Source: Micromonospora trifolii
GTDB taxonomy: Bacteria; Actinomycetota; Actinomycetes; Mycobacteriales; Micromonosporaceae
Assembly (NCBI RefSeq): GCF_022229005.1
Contig: NZ_JAKKFD010000024.1
Location: forward strand, 62,001 to 126,000
Length of the DNA: 64,000 nt
Reading direction: 5' to 3'
Part shown: piece after piece, positions 21,251 through 30,049 of the stretch
How the letters are laid out: every line of letters begins with the position of its first letter
How positions within the stretch are numbered: position 1 is the first letter of the stretch
Position numbers and translations under genes: made by a program
The notes under the pieces: generated by a model
Seen by the model: only the letters and a program-made list of their open reading frames with translations
Databases searched by the model: none
Told to the model about the DNA's origin: nothing

Positions 21251-21870
21251 GTCAGGGCCTCGATCAGCTCGGCGGTAGCCCGTGCCGGGTCGGCGGCGGT
21301 GGAGACGGCACCGACCACCGCCACCCCGTACGCCCCGGCGGCCCGCAGCGCCGGCACCCGGGCGGCGGTCACCCCGCCGATCGCGATGACCGGGACGTCG
21401 ACGGCGTCGACGACGGCGCGTACCCCGGCGGGCCCGATGGGGTCCGGCAGGCCGGTCTTGGTGCTGGTGGTGTGACACGGACCGACGCCGAGGTAGCTGG
21501 CGCCGGCGGCGACGGCCTCGTGCGCCGGGCCCGGTGCGCGGGCGGTGGCGCCCAGCACGCCGGTGGGGCCGAGCACCCGGCGGGCGGCGGCGACCGGCAG
21601 GTCGTCGGCGCCGACGTGGCCACCGGCGGCACCCGCCGCCAGCGCCACGTGCAGACGGTCGTTGACCAGGCAGGTCGCCTGGTACGACGCGCAGAGCGCG
21701 AGCACCCGCCGGGTCAGGTCGTACGCCTCGCGGTCGGTGGCGGAATCCTCGACCCGGACCTGCACCACCAGGTTGGCGTGGGCCACGGTGAGGGCGGCGC
21801 GAACCACTGCGAGTGGGTCGCGACCGGGTCGGGTGTCGGTGATGAGATGCAATCGCCCCAGGGACGGCAC
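21244..21870 (-). CDS. thiE: Thiamine-phosphate synthase ThiE
   Basis: A 208-residue TIM-barrel enzyme joining HMP-diphosphate and thiazole phosphate to thiamine phosphate. The conserved VNDR, the GPCHTTSTKTG loop that binds the pyrimidine pyrophosphate, and VIAIGGV are all present, so this is the canonical copy, unlike the diverged paralogue two genes on. The GTG start lies behind GGAGG (the 3' edge of the TPP riboswitch), so ligand binding can hide its ribosome binding site. It heads the seven-gene thi operon. Confidence 0.95.
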   Translation of the reverse strand: MPSLGRLHLITDTRPGRDPLAVVRAALTVAHANLVVQVRVEDSATDREAYDLTRRVLALCASYQATCLVNDRLHVALAAGAAGGHVGADDLPVAAARRVLGPTGVLGATARAPGPAHEAVAAGASYLGVGPCHTTSTKTGLPDPIGPAGVRAVVDAVDVPVIAIGGVTAARVPALRAAGAYGVAVVGAVSTAADPARATAELIEALTC

Positions 21871-21879
21871 GGCAACGCT

Positions 21880-21965
21880 CCTCCCTGCGCCGGCATTACC
21901 CGGATCAGGTTCAACGGTCGGGGGCTGTCAGCCCCCCTCTCAGCCCGGTACACCGGGCTCCCGTG
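21880..21965 (-). promoter_or_regulatory. TPP riboswitch (THI element)
   Basis: On the transcribed strand: CACGGGAGCCC, then GGGCTGAGAGG with a variable G/C-rich stem, then TTGAACCTGATCCGGGTAATG and GCGCAGGGAGG. CTGAGA and the ACCTGATC..GGTAAT..GC.CAGGGA blocks are the TPP-binding core. The 3' strand of P1 merges with the thiE Shine-Dalgarno, which favours translational control. It presumably shuts off the whole thi operon when thiamine diphosphate is abundant. Confidence 0.95.
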
Positions 21966-21980
21966 GGTTACTTGCGTGTC

Positions 21981-22009
21981 ACCGTACGACAGATCCGTCG
22001 GCCTGCCAA
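21981..22009 (-). promoter_or_regulatory. Promoter of the thi operon
   Basis: On the leftward strand TTGGCA (22004-22009), a 17-nt spacer and TACGGT (21981-21986) fit a vegetative sigma promoter. The predicted start near 21974 lies about 9 nt before the first base of the riboswitch aptamer, just where it should be. Confidence 0.65.
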
Positions 22010-22286
22010 GGCGCGGGGTCGGCAGTGGCCGGTGGGCCGGGCCGCACCAGAACGACCGAGATCCATGGGGCACTTCATACGGTCCTGTTCGGAATGTCGC
22101 CCCCCGTTGCAGAACCGTTACCCGTCCGCATCTTGCCCGACATCGAACCAGCCGAATTAATTTGTTCAGCGATTCGACAAAATGTCGGTGGGGGCACCCT
22201 GGCACGGTGTGACCACCGGCTCCATCAGGGACGGCCTTCGGCGAGCCGACTCCCGCGAGCTCTGTCACTACGACACAGGAGGCGGC
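22010..22286. other. Divergent intergenic region, thi operon / ThuA mosaic gene
   Basis: Together with the riboswitch and thi promoter (21871-22009) this makes a 416-bp gene-free stretch. The part near 22150-22185 is A/T-rich (GAATTAATTTGTTCAG) and is the likely site of the rightward promoter, but no clear -35/-10 pair stands out. No RNA gene was recognised. Confidence 0.4.
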
Positions 22287-25200
22287 GTGTCCCGTTCTCG
22301 TCGTGCCCGCGTACCCATCACCGCAACCCTGATCTCTCTGGCCATGGCCTCGACCACCCTGTTCGGCGCGCCCGCCCAGGCGGCCGCCCAGGTTCCCCCA
22401 CGGGATGCGAAAGCCGCAGCCCCGGTCAGCCAGGTGGCGCCGAAGGCGCCAAAGGCCGCAGCCGATCCCTTCTCCGTCCTCGTCTTCTCCAAGACCGCCG
22501 GCTTCCGGCACGACTCCATCCCCACCGGCGTCGCCGCCATCCAGCAGCTCGGCGTCGACAACGGATTCACTGTTGACAACTCCGAGGACGGTGCCGCATT
22601 CAACGACGCCAACCTGGCGAAGTACAAGGCGGTGATCTGGCTCTCCACCACCGGTGACGTGCTCAACGCCGACCAGCAGGCGGCGTTCGAGCGCTACGTG
22701 AAGGCCGGCGGCGGTTACGTCGGCATCCACGCCGCGTCGGACACCGAGTACAGCTGGGCCTGGTACGGCGACCTGGTCGGCGCGTACTTCGCCAACCACC
22801 CGCAGAACCAGCAGGCCACTGTCAAGGTGGAGGACCACGCCCACCCGTCCACCGCCGGTTTGCCGGACCGCTGGTCCCGGTTCGACGAGTGGTACAACTA
22901 CCAGAGCAACCCCCGGCCGGACGTGCACGTGCTGGCCAGCCTGGACGAGAAGAGCTACACCCCCGGTGCCGGCGCGATGGGTGCGGACCACCCGGTCGCC
23001 TGGTGTCAGGACTACGACGGTGGCCGATCCTGGTACACGGGCCTGGGGCACACCCGGGAGTCGTACGCCGAGCCCGAGTTCCTGTCCCACCTGCTCGGCG
23101 GCATCCGCACCGCGGCCGGCGTCGAGAACGCCGACTGCGGCGCCTCGAAGACCTCGAACTTCGAGAAGGTCACGCTGGACAGCAACACCAGCAACCCGAT
23201 GGAGTTGGACATCGCCCCCGACGGGCGGGTGTTCTACATCGAGCGCGACGGTCGCGTGCAGATCGTGAAGCCGGACACCGGCAACACCGTCACCGCCGTC
23301 GACCTGGACGTCTTCACCGGTAACGAGGACGGCCTCATCGGCATCCGGCTCGACCCGGACTTCGCCACCAACAACTGGGTGTACCTGTACTACGCCCCGA
23401 ACGACGGGGTCACCCGCAACCTGCTGTCCCGTTTCACGGTGACCGGGGACACAATCGACCTGGCCAGCGAGAAGCAGGTGCTGCGGGTCGACACCCAGCG
23501 CAACACCTGCTGCCACGCCGGCGGCAGCATGACCTTCGACGGCGACGGCAACCTCTACCTGGCCACCGGTGACAACACCAACCCGTTCGAGTCGAACTCG
23601 TACTCGCCGCTCGACGAGCGGTCGGGCCGCCAGGACTACGACGCGCAGCGCACCTCCGCCAACACCAACGACCTGCGCGGCAAGGTGATCCGGATCCACC
23701 CGGAGGACGACGGGACGTACACCGTTCCGGCGGGCAACCTCTTCGCGGCGGGCACCGAGAAGACCCGTCCCGAGATCTACGCGATGGGCTTCCGCAACCC
23801 GTTCCGGATCGGCACCGACCCGAAGACCAACACGCTGTACGTCGGCGACTACGGGCCGGACGCCAACACGGACAACCCGAACCGCGGCCCCCGCGGTCTG
23901 GTCGAGTGGAACATCGTCACGCCGGGCAACTACGGCTGGCCGTACTGCACCGGGACGAACGAGGCGTACAACGACTACACGTTCCCGTCCGGCCCGAGCG
24001 GCGCGAAGTTCGACTGCGCCGCGCCGGTGAACAACTCGCCGAACAACACCGGCCTGACCAACCTCCCGCCGGTGGTCCCCGCGACCGTCGACTACGGGTA
24101 CGCCGGTGACGCGCGTTACCCGGAGATCGGTGGCGGCGGCGCCCCGATGGGCGGCCCGGTCTACCGGTACGACGCCGACGTCAACTCCAACCGCAAGTGG
24201 CCGGCGTACTACGACGGCAAGGCTCTGCTCGGCGAGTGGAACCAGAACAAGATGTACACCATGCAGGTGACCCCCGACGGCAAGTCGTTGGTGGACATCA
24301 ACCAGTTGCTCACCGGCATGAGCATGATCCGGCCGATGGACTTCGAGTTCGGCCCGGACGGCGCGCTGTACCTGATCGAGTGGGGCAGCGGCTTCGGCGG
24401 CAACAACGACAACTCCGGCGTCTACCGGATCGACTACACCGCCGGTGACCGCGCGCCGATCGCGGCGGCGTCCGCCAACCCGACCTCGGGTCCGGCGCCG
24501 TTGACTGTCACCTTCTCCAGCGCCGGTTCCCGGGACCCGGACGGTGGCACGCTCACCTACGCGTGGACGTTCGGCGACGGGCAGACCTCGACCGAGGCCA
24601 ACCCGACCCACACGTACGCCACGGCGGGCAACTACACCGCCCAGCTCACCGTCACCAACCCCAAGGGTCGGACCGCGGTGGCCAACGTGCCGGTCACAGT
24701 GGGCAACACCGCTCCGACGGTCTCCATCGAGTTCCCACCGGACGGCGGCTTCTTCAACTGGGGTGACCAGGTCCGCTACTCGATCAAGGTGACCGACCCC
24801 GAGGACGGGCAGATCGACTGTGACCGGGTGCAGCTCCAGGTGCTGCTCGGCCACGACGAGCACGCCCACCCGCTGGAGCAGCACACCGGCTGCACCGGCA
24901 CCGTCCAGACGTCGCTCGCCTCCGGGCACGGCGCCGAGGCGAACGTCTTCGCGGTCTTCGAGGCGACCTACACCGACGAGGGTGGTGCCGGCGGCGCCGG
25001 TGCCCTGACCGGTCGGCAGATCGAGGTCCTCCAACCGAAGCAGAAGCAGGCCGAGTACTTCACCGCCACCGGGCGTGCCCCGGTGAGCACCGGTGGTGGA
25101 GACCCCGGCGTGCAGCGGGAGGCCGGCGCCGACACCGCCGGTGGCGGCCAGAGCATCGCCTTCATCGAGGATGGTGACTGGTGGTCGGTCGCTCCGGCGG

Positions 25201-28118
25201 ACCTGACCAACATCACCGAGATCCGCTTCCGGGCCGCCTCCGCCGCCGCTGGCGGTCGGATCGAGGTTCGCGCGGGTGCCGTTGACGGACCGGTGGTCGC
25301 CACGGCCGTCGTACCGTCGACCGGCGCGTGGCAGACGTACACGGACGTGAGCGCACCGGTCACCGGTGCCGCGAGCGGCTCGCTGTACTTCCTGGCCCGC
25401 GATCCGAACGGCGGAACGGGTTCGCTGTTCAACGTCAACTGGATGGACTTCGTCGGCCGCGGTGTCACCGAGAACGGGCCGCCGGTGGTCAGCGCCACTG
25501 CCACCCCGGCCACCGGCACCGCACCGGTCACCGTCGCGTTCGACGGCACGGCCACCGACGCCGAGGGCGACACCCCGTTGACGTACGCCTGGGACTTCGG
25601 TGACGGAGGCTCGGCGACCACACTGGACGCCAGCCACACCTACACCAGCCCGGGCACCTTCACGGCCACCCTCACGGTGACCGACAGCAAGGGTGCCAAG
25701 TCGTACGCCACGGTGCCGGTGCGGGTCGACGCGCCGGACACGTCCTGCTTCGGGGCGCGTTCGGACGACTTCAACGGCAACAGCCTCGACAAGGAGCGCT
25801 GGACCAGCGTCGTCCGGGAGAACCAGCTCTACTCGCTCAGTGGCGGCGCACTGCGGCTGCCCACCGGCGTGGGTGACCTCTACGGCGCTCGTAACGACGC
25901 CACCAACCTGGTGCTCCAGGCGGCCCCGACCGGCGCATGGGAGATGACCACCAAGGTCACCCTGCCGGTTACTGCCAACTACCAGCAGGCCGGCGTCCTG
26001 GTGTACGGCGACGACGACAACTACGCCAAGCTGGACCTGCTGTACAACGGCAGCCGGCGGGTGGAGTTCATCCGGGAGACTGCGGCCACGCCTCGCAACG
26101 AGGCCGCCGACGCCACCAACGCACCGGCGGGTGACACCGTGTACCTGCGGATCACCAGCGACGGGACGAACCTGACCGCGTCCGCCTCGGGCGACGGGCA
26201 GACCTTCACCCCGGTCGGCCGTTCGGCAGCGCTCGCCGGCATCACCAACCCGCGGATCGGGGTCTTCGCGCTCAACGGAGGCACCGAGGCGCCGGTTGTC
26301 GACGCCGCGTTCGACTCGTTCCAGGTCACGCCGGACGCTCCGGCCGGCCCGGTCGACCCGTCGGACGAGTTCACCGGCAGCACGTTGGACAAGTGCCGGT
26401 GGGACGCCGTGACGCGGGAGGACCCGAGCGGTTACCGGGTCACCGATGGCGCGCTGCGGATCGACGTGCCCAACGGTGACATCTACGGCACCGACAACAC
26501 CGGGCCGAAGAACTTCATCCTCCAGACCGCGCCGTCGGGCGACTGGACCCTGGAGACGAAGGTCGACGGCAGCCTGCTGAACGAGCAGTACCAGCAGGCC
26601 GGTCTGCTCGTGCAGGCGGACGACGACAACTATGTGAAGTTCGACTTCATCGCGGACAACCAGGCCGGCCAGGCGGTGACGCGGCGGATCGAGTTCCGCA
26701 GCGAGATCGCCGGGGTGGTCCAGAACCCGCAGCCCGAGGCGGGCAACCTGACCTCGGCGGTGTGGCACCTGCGGCTGGCCCGCACGGGCGACACGTTCAC
26801 CGCGTCGTACTCGGCCGACGGGACGACCTGGACCGCGTTGACCACGCTGACCAACAGCGCGGTCGGGGCAACCCCGAAGGTCGGGCTGTTCACCCTCGGC
26901 GCCAACCAGACGGCGTCGAAGACCGCCTCGTTCGACTACTTCCGGCTCAGCACGACTGTGGCCGACGAGACGGCGCCGGTGACCACAGCGGCGGTTTCCG
27001 GTACCCCGACCGACGGGTGGCACACCGGGCCGGTGACGATCACGCTCACCGGTGCCGACGAGGCCGGCGGTAGCGGGCTCGCCGGTACGGAGTACCAGCT
27101 GGACGGGGCCACCACCTGGACGGCGTACACCGCTCCGGTGGCGGTCAGCGGGGACGGCGAGCACGAGCTTCGGTTCCGCTCGACGGACAAGGCCGGCAAC
27201 GTGGAGGCGACCAAGACCGTCTCCGTCAAGATCGATGCCACAGCGCCGGTGACCTCGGCGACGTTCGCTCCGGCGAACGACGCCGGTTGGCACAACGGGA
27301 CCATCCCGGTCGTGCTGACGTCGACCGACGCAGGTTCCGGCGTCAAGACGGTCGAGTGGTCGCTGGACGGTGGCGCGTGGACGCCGTACTCGACGCCGGT
27401 CGAGGTGACCGGTGACGGGCAGCACGAGCTGCTGTTCCGTTCGACGGACAAGGCGGGCAACGTCGAGACGCTGAAGTCGGCGGTGCTGCGCATCGACGGC
27501 ACCAAGCCGACGCTGCTGGTGTCCGGGCTGGCCGACGGCCAGCTCTACGGCGACAGCCAGGACGTCCGGGTGGCCTGGCAGGCCGTCGACCCGACCTCGG
27601 GCATCGCGAGCGTGGTCGGTCAACTCGACGGCCAGGCGTACGCCAGCGGCACTCTGCAGGCCATGTACGACCTGTCCCTCGGCCTGCACGAGCTGACCGT
27701 GACCGCTACCGACAAGGCGGGCAACAAGACCACCTCGACGGTCCGGTTCTTCGTCACCACCTCGTTCCGGGACATGCAGAGTCTGCTGGACCGGTTCAAG
27801 GCGACGGGGCGGCTCTCGACCAAGGCGCACAAGCAGCTGTCGAACAAGCTCGACGCTGTTCGCGCGTCCGAGGCGGCCGGCGACGACAAGGCTGCCGTCC
27901 GGCAGCTGACCGCGTTCCGGACGCTCGCCAGCGACGCCACGCTGGTGCCCGAGGCGGAGGTCCGGGACGTCCTGATCCGGGACGCCGACGCCATGATCGT
28001 TCGGCTCGGCGGCGCGGCCAGCAAGGCCGGGGTCAAGGCGAACGACGGTGACCCGGTCAAGGGCACCGGGCGGCTCGGTGGCGACGCCACCCGGCTGGCA
28101 CCCGGTCGCCAGCTCTGA
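22287..28118 (+). CDS. Secreted multidomain mosaic: ThuA, glucose/sorbosone dehydrogenase propeller, PKD, CBM6-like, jelly-roll and Ig-like domains
   Basis: About 1,943 residues behind a signal peptide (cut near APAQA-AAQ, about 30). In order: ThuA-like domain (about 60-280; SKTAGFRHDSIPTG); sugar-dehydrogenase propeller (about 290-720; MGFRNPFRIG, DYGPDAN); PKD (725-805, TYAWTFGDG); Ig-like linker; CBM6-like (915-1060); PKD (1065-1150, TYAWDFGDG); two concanavalin-like DUF1349-type modules (1153-1350, 1355-1555); two OmpL47-like Ig repeats (1558-1738); Ig-like; and a C-terminal helical FIMAH-like segment (1827-1911). It probably binds and oxidises or processes cell-surface or plant sugars outside the cell. 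The GTG has AGGAGG only 4 nt upstream. No sortase motif or TM anchor is seen. Confidence 0.88.
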   Translation: MSRSRRARVPITATLISLAMASTTLFGAPAQAAAQVPPRDAKAAAPVSQVAPKAPKAAADPFSVLVFSKTAGFRHDSIPTGVAAIQQLGVDNGFTVDNSEDGAAFNDANLAKYKAVIWLSTTGDVLNADQQAAFERYVKAGGGYVGIHAASDTEYSWAWYGDLVGAYFANHPQNQQATVKVEDHAHPSTAGLPDRWSRFDEWYNYQSNPRPDVHVLASLDEKSYTPGAGAMGADHPVAWCQDYDGGRSWYTGLGHTRESYAEPEFLSHLLGGIRTAAGVENADCGASKTSNFEKVTLDSNTSNPMELDIAPDGRVFYIERDGRVQIVKPDTGNTVTAVDLDVFTGNEDGLIGIRLDPDFATNNWVYLYYAPNDGVTRNLLSRFTVTGDTIDLASEKQVLRVDTQRNTCCHAGGSMTFDGDGNLYLATGDNTNPFESNSYSPLDERSGRQDYDAQRTSANTNDLRGKVIRIHPEDDGTYTVPAGNLFAAGTEKTRPEIYAMGFRNPFRIGTDPKTNTLYVGDYGPDANTDNPNRGPRGLVEWNIVTPGNYGWPYCTGTNEAYNDYTFPSGPSGAKFDCAAPVNNSPNNTGLTNLPPVVPATVDYGYAGDARYPEIGGGGAPMGGPVYRYDADVNSNRKWPAYYDGKALLGEWNQNKMYTMQVTPDGKSLVDINQLLTGMSMIRPMDFEFGPDGALYLIEWGSGFGGNNDNSGVYRIDYTAGDRAPIAAASANPTSGPAPLTVTFSSAGSRDPDGGTLTYAWTFGDGQTSTEANPTHTYATAGNYTAQLTVTNPKGRTAVANVPVTVGNTAPTVSIEFPPDGGFFNWGDQVRYSIKVTDPEDGQIDCDRVQLQVLLGHDEHAHPLEQHTGCTGTVQTSLASGHGAEANVFAVFEATYTDEGGAGGAGALTGRQIEVLQPKQKQAEYFTATGRAPVSTGGGDPGVQREAGADTAGGGQSIAFIEDGDWWSVAPADLTNITEIRFRAASAAAGGRIEVRAGAVDGPVVATAVVPSTGAWQTYTDVSAPVTGAASGSLYFLARDPNGGTGSLFNVNWMDFVGRGVTENGPPVVSATATPATGTAPVTVAFDGTATDAEGDTPLTYAWDFGDGGSATTLDASHTYTSPGTFTATLTVTDSKGAKSYATVPVRVDAPDTSCFGARSDDFNGNSLDKERWTSVVRENQLYSLSGGALRLPTGVGDLYGARNDATNLVLQAAPTGAWEMTTKVTLPVTANYQQAGVLVYGDDDNYAKLDLLYNGSRRVEFIRETAATPRNEAADATNAPAGDTVYLRITSDGTNLTASASGDGQTFTPVGRSAALAGITNPRIGVFALNGGTEAPVVDAAFDSFQVTPDAPAGPVDPSDEFTGSTLDKCRWDAVTREDPSGYRVTDGALRIDVPNGDIYGTDNTGPKNFILQTAPSGDWTLETKVDGSLLNEQYQQAGLLVQADDDNYVKFDFIADNQAGQAVTRRIEFRSEIAGVVQNPQPEAGNLTSAVWHLRLARTGDTFTASYSADGTTWTALTTLTNSAVGATPKVGLFTLGANQTASKTASFDYFRLSTTVADETAPVTTAAVSGTPTDGWHTGPVTITLTGADEAGGSGLAGTEYQLDGATTWTAYTAPVAVSGDGEHELRFRSTDKAGNVEATKTVSVKIDATAPVTSATFAPANDAGWHNGTIPVVLTSTDAGSGVKTVEWSLDGGAWTPYSTPVEVTGDGQHELLFRSTDKAGNVETLKSAVLRIDGTKPTLLVSGLADGQLYGDSQDVRVAWQAVDPTSGIASVVGQLDGQAYASGTLQAMYDLSLGLHELTVTATDKAGNKTTSTVRFFVTTSFRDMQSLLDRFKATGRLSTKAHKQLSNKLDAVRASEAAGDDKAAVRQLTAFRTLASDATLVPEAEVRDVLIRDADAMIVRLGGAASKAGVKANDGDPVKGTGRLGGDATRLAPGRQL

Positions 28119-28124
28119 TCCGAC

Positions 28125-28164
28125 GAGGCCCCTCCCCGGCGCTGCGGCGTCGGGGAGGGGCCTC
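28125..28164 (+). terminator. Terminator of the ThuA mosaic gene
   Basis: A perfect 14-bp stem (28125-28138 with 28151-28164, GAGGCCCCTCCCCG arm) starts 6 bp after the stop codon, with a 12-nt loop. It separates the mosaic gene from the small surface protein gene downstream. Confidence 0.75.
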
Positions 28165-28189
28165 CCTCATCGGTAGGGAGGGGATGTCC

Positions 28190-28789
28190 GTGACGGGTAT
28201 CCGCAAGGTGTTGGCCGCCGTGTTCGTCGGGCTGGCCCTGACCTTGGCCGCCGCCGCCCCGGCGGCGGCGCAGGCCGCTCAAGCCGCCCCGGCGGCGCAG
28301 GCTGCTAAGGCCGCCCCGGCGGCGCAGGCTGCTAAGGCCGCCCCGGCGGCGCAGGCCGACAAGCTCAAACTCACTGTGGCCGGCGACGGGGCTCAGGGCG
28401 TCACCATCCAGGCCACCTACGCCGATGGCCGCCGGCTGGAGCAGGTGGTGCGGTTGGTTCTCACCGCCACCGGCCCGGACGGGCAGCGGGTCGGGCCGGT
28501 GCAGCTCGAACCGCAGCCCGAGGGGCAGGGTTTCTACAGCAGCGGCCCGGTGCTCTCCACCGGCACGTGGAAGGTGTCGGTCAACTCCCCCGCTCCGCTG
28601 CAGAGCAAGGCCACCGCCACTGTGCAGGCGAAGGCGGCGCAGTCACCGCCGGCGCCCAAGCCGGTCGCGGTGACCGAGCCGGCGGACGGCGGCGGAGCGG
28701 ACTGGTGGCCGTTCGCGGCGGCCGGTCTCGTGCTCGTCGCCGCGGCGATGGGGGTGGCCATGCTCTTCGGCCGCCGCCGCACCAGCTAG
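28190..28789 (+). CDS. Small secreted protein with Ala-rich repeats and C-terminal membrane anchor
   Basis: A 199-residue protein: signal peptide, then an Ala/Gln/Lys/Pro stretch made of 27-bp tandem repeats (28264-28344), a beta-rich extracytoplasmic domain of about 95 residues (KLKLTVAGDGAQGV onward; possibly CopC/YtkA-like), a Pro linker, and a TM helix with basic end FGRRRTS. The GTG at 28190 is preferred because GGGAGG lies 8 nt upstream; an ATG two codons earlier sits almost on that site. It follows the mosaic gene in the same direction but has its own upstream terminator. Function unknown. Confidence 0.78.
   Translation: MTGIRKVLAAVFVGLALTLAAAAPAAAQAAQAAPAAQAAKAAPAAQAAKAAPAAQADKLKLTVAGDGAQGVTIQATYADGRRLEQVVRLVLTATGPDGQRVGPVQLEPQPEGQGFYSSGPVLSTGTWKVSVNSPAPLQSKATATVQAKAAQSPPAPKPVAVTEPADGGGADWWPFAAAGLVLVAAAMGVAMLFGRRRTS
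28264..28344 (+). repeat. 27-bp coding tandem repeat
   Basis: Three 27-bp units (starting 28264, 28291, 28318) encode an AQAAKAAPA-like nine-residue unit just after the signal peptide; the second and third are nearly identical. Confidence 0.8.
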
Positions 28790-28841
28790 ACCGACCGGCG
28801 CACCAGCTAGACCGACCGGCGCACCGACTGGATAGACCGGC
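28779..28841 (+). repeat. 21-bp triplication across a stop codon
   Basis: Units starting at 28779, 28800 and 28821 share GCACCAGCTAGACCGACCGG; the first two are identical and the third is diverged. The first copy contains the stop codon of the surface protein gene. Confidence 0.75.
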
Positions 28842-28863
28842 GCTCCGGCGCCCATGCACAGGA

Positions 28864-28896
28864 CCGGGCCGGGCCGCGACGAGCGGCCCGGCCCGG
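28864..28896 (+). terminator. Terminator hairpin downstream of the small surface protein
   Basis: A perfect 14-bp G+C stem (28864-28877 with 28883-28896) and 5-nt loop GACGA. It is the likely terminator of the rightward transcript; a family B repeat follows 18 bp further on. Confidence 0.7.
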
Positions 28897-28914
28897 TGTC
28901 GTTCGATCGGCTGG

Positions 28915-28991
28915 TGATCGACTCGGCATCCTTGAAGTCGGGGCTTCCCGGACCGCAGGTCGCCCCGATTTCAAGGAACGCGAGTGGATCA
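28915..28991. repeat. Family B palindromic repeat, copy 2
   Basis: A 77-nt inverted repeat with 30-nt arms (28915-28944 with 28962-28991), almost fully paired, and a 17-nt loop. It shares TGATCGACTCGG, the TTGAA block and the CCCCGA..TCAAGGAAC..CGAGT core with copy 1 at 15884-15960. It lies between convergent genes. Confidence 0.85.
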
Positions 28992-29050
28992 TGCGTGGCG
29001 CACGACGCAGCGCACGACGCAGCGCACGCCCCGCGCACGCCTCGCCGCGC

Positions 29051-30004
29051 TCAGAGGACGGCGCGCAGCGCCGCCAGATCGTCGTCGCTGGGCTCCCAGA
29101 CGCCGGCGGCGGCGTTGGCACGCACCTGCTCGGGCGTGGTCGCACCGGCGATCACCGAAGTCACCGCCGGCTGGGCGGCCAGCCCGCCGATCGCCACCTG
29201 GAGCATCGTCAGACCCCGCTCGGCCGCGTACGCCTCGATGGCCTCGATGGTGTCCCAGTCGGCAGCGGCGAGCCGCTCCGCGTACCGGCCGCCGCCGGAG
29301 AGCCGACTGCCGGCCGGCGGCTGAGCCTCGCGCTTGTACTTGCCGGTGAGCAGACCGTTGGCGAGCGGGAAGAACGGCAGCATGCCAAGGCCGAACCGCT
29401 CACACGCCGGGATCACCTCGGCCTCCACCGAGCGCTCCAGCAGGCTGTAGTGGTTCTGCGCGCTGATGAAGCGGGACCGACCGTTGGACGACGCGACCCA
29501 GTCCGCGTCGGCGATCTGCCAGCCGGCGAAGTTGGAGTTGCCCAGGTAGCGCACCTTGCCGTCGCGGACCAGGTCGTCCAGGGCGGCGAGGGTCTCGTCG
29601 ATCGGGGTGCCCGGGTCGGGCTCGTGCATCTGGTACAGGTCGATGTGGTCGGTGCCGAGCCGGCGCAGCGACGCCTCCACAGCCCGGGCGATGTAGCGCC
29701 GCGCACCCCGCGCGCCGTAGTCCGGCCCGTTGAGGCCGTTCATGTCCATGCCGAATTTGGTGGCCACCACCACGTCGTCCCGGCGGCCCTTGAGCGCCTG
29801 CCCGAGCAGTTCCTCGGAGCTGCCCTGCGGCTCGCCGTAGATGTCGGCGGTGTCGAACAGGGTGATCCCGGCGTCCAGCGCGGCGTCCACCACCGCACGG
29901 GTGCCGTCGAGGTCGAGTTTGCGGCCGAAGTTGTTGCAGCCGATGCCGACCACGGACACCACGAGCCCGGAGTCGCCCAGCCGGCGATAGGTCATGTCAG
30001 TCAC
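29051..30004 (-). CDS. Aldo/keto reductase
   Basis: A 317-residue NADPH-dependent aldo/keto reductase of the Tas/YajO type. The catalytic tetrad is visible: Asp and Tyr in FDTADIYGE, Lys in VVATKFG, His in LYQMHEPD. A C-terminal SVIAGATTPEQV forms the cofactor-phosphate site. The substrate cannot be told from sequence. The GTG start has AGGGTGG 5 nt upstream; an ATG three codons later is an alternative. It lies between a family B repeat and the ABC-F gene, and is not obviously in an operon. Confidence 0.9.
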   Translation of the reverse strand: MTDMTYRRLGDSGLVVSVVGIGCNNFGRKLDLDGTRAVVDAALDAGITLFDTADIYGEPQGSSEELLGQALKGRRDDVVVATKFGMDMNGLNGPDYGARGARRYIARAVEASLRRLGTDHIDLYQMHEPDPGTPIDETLAALDDLVRDGKVRYLGNSNFAGWQIADADWVASSNGRSRFISAQNHYSLLERSVEAEVIPACERFGLGMLPFFPLANGLLTGKYKREAQPPAGSRLSGGGRYAERLAAADWDTIEAIEAYAAERGLTMLQVAIGGLAAQPAVTSVIAGATTPEQVRANAAAGVWEPSDDDLAALRAVL

Positions 30005-30049
30005 GAGATCCACCCTATGCCGGCCGGACGCACCGCCGCCGGGGACCGC

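Noticed and set aside
21714-27830. A leftward open frame of about 2,000 codons antisense to the ThuA mosaic gene
   Set aside because: It is Arg/Gly/Val-rich without any family motif, runs through part of thiE and the riboswitch, and arises from the third-position G+C bias of the real gene.
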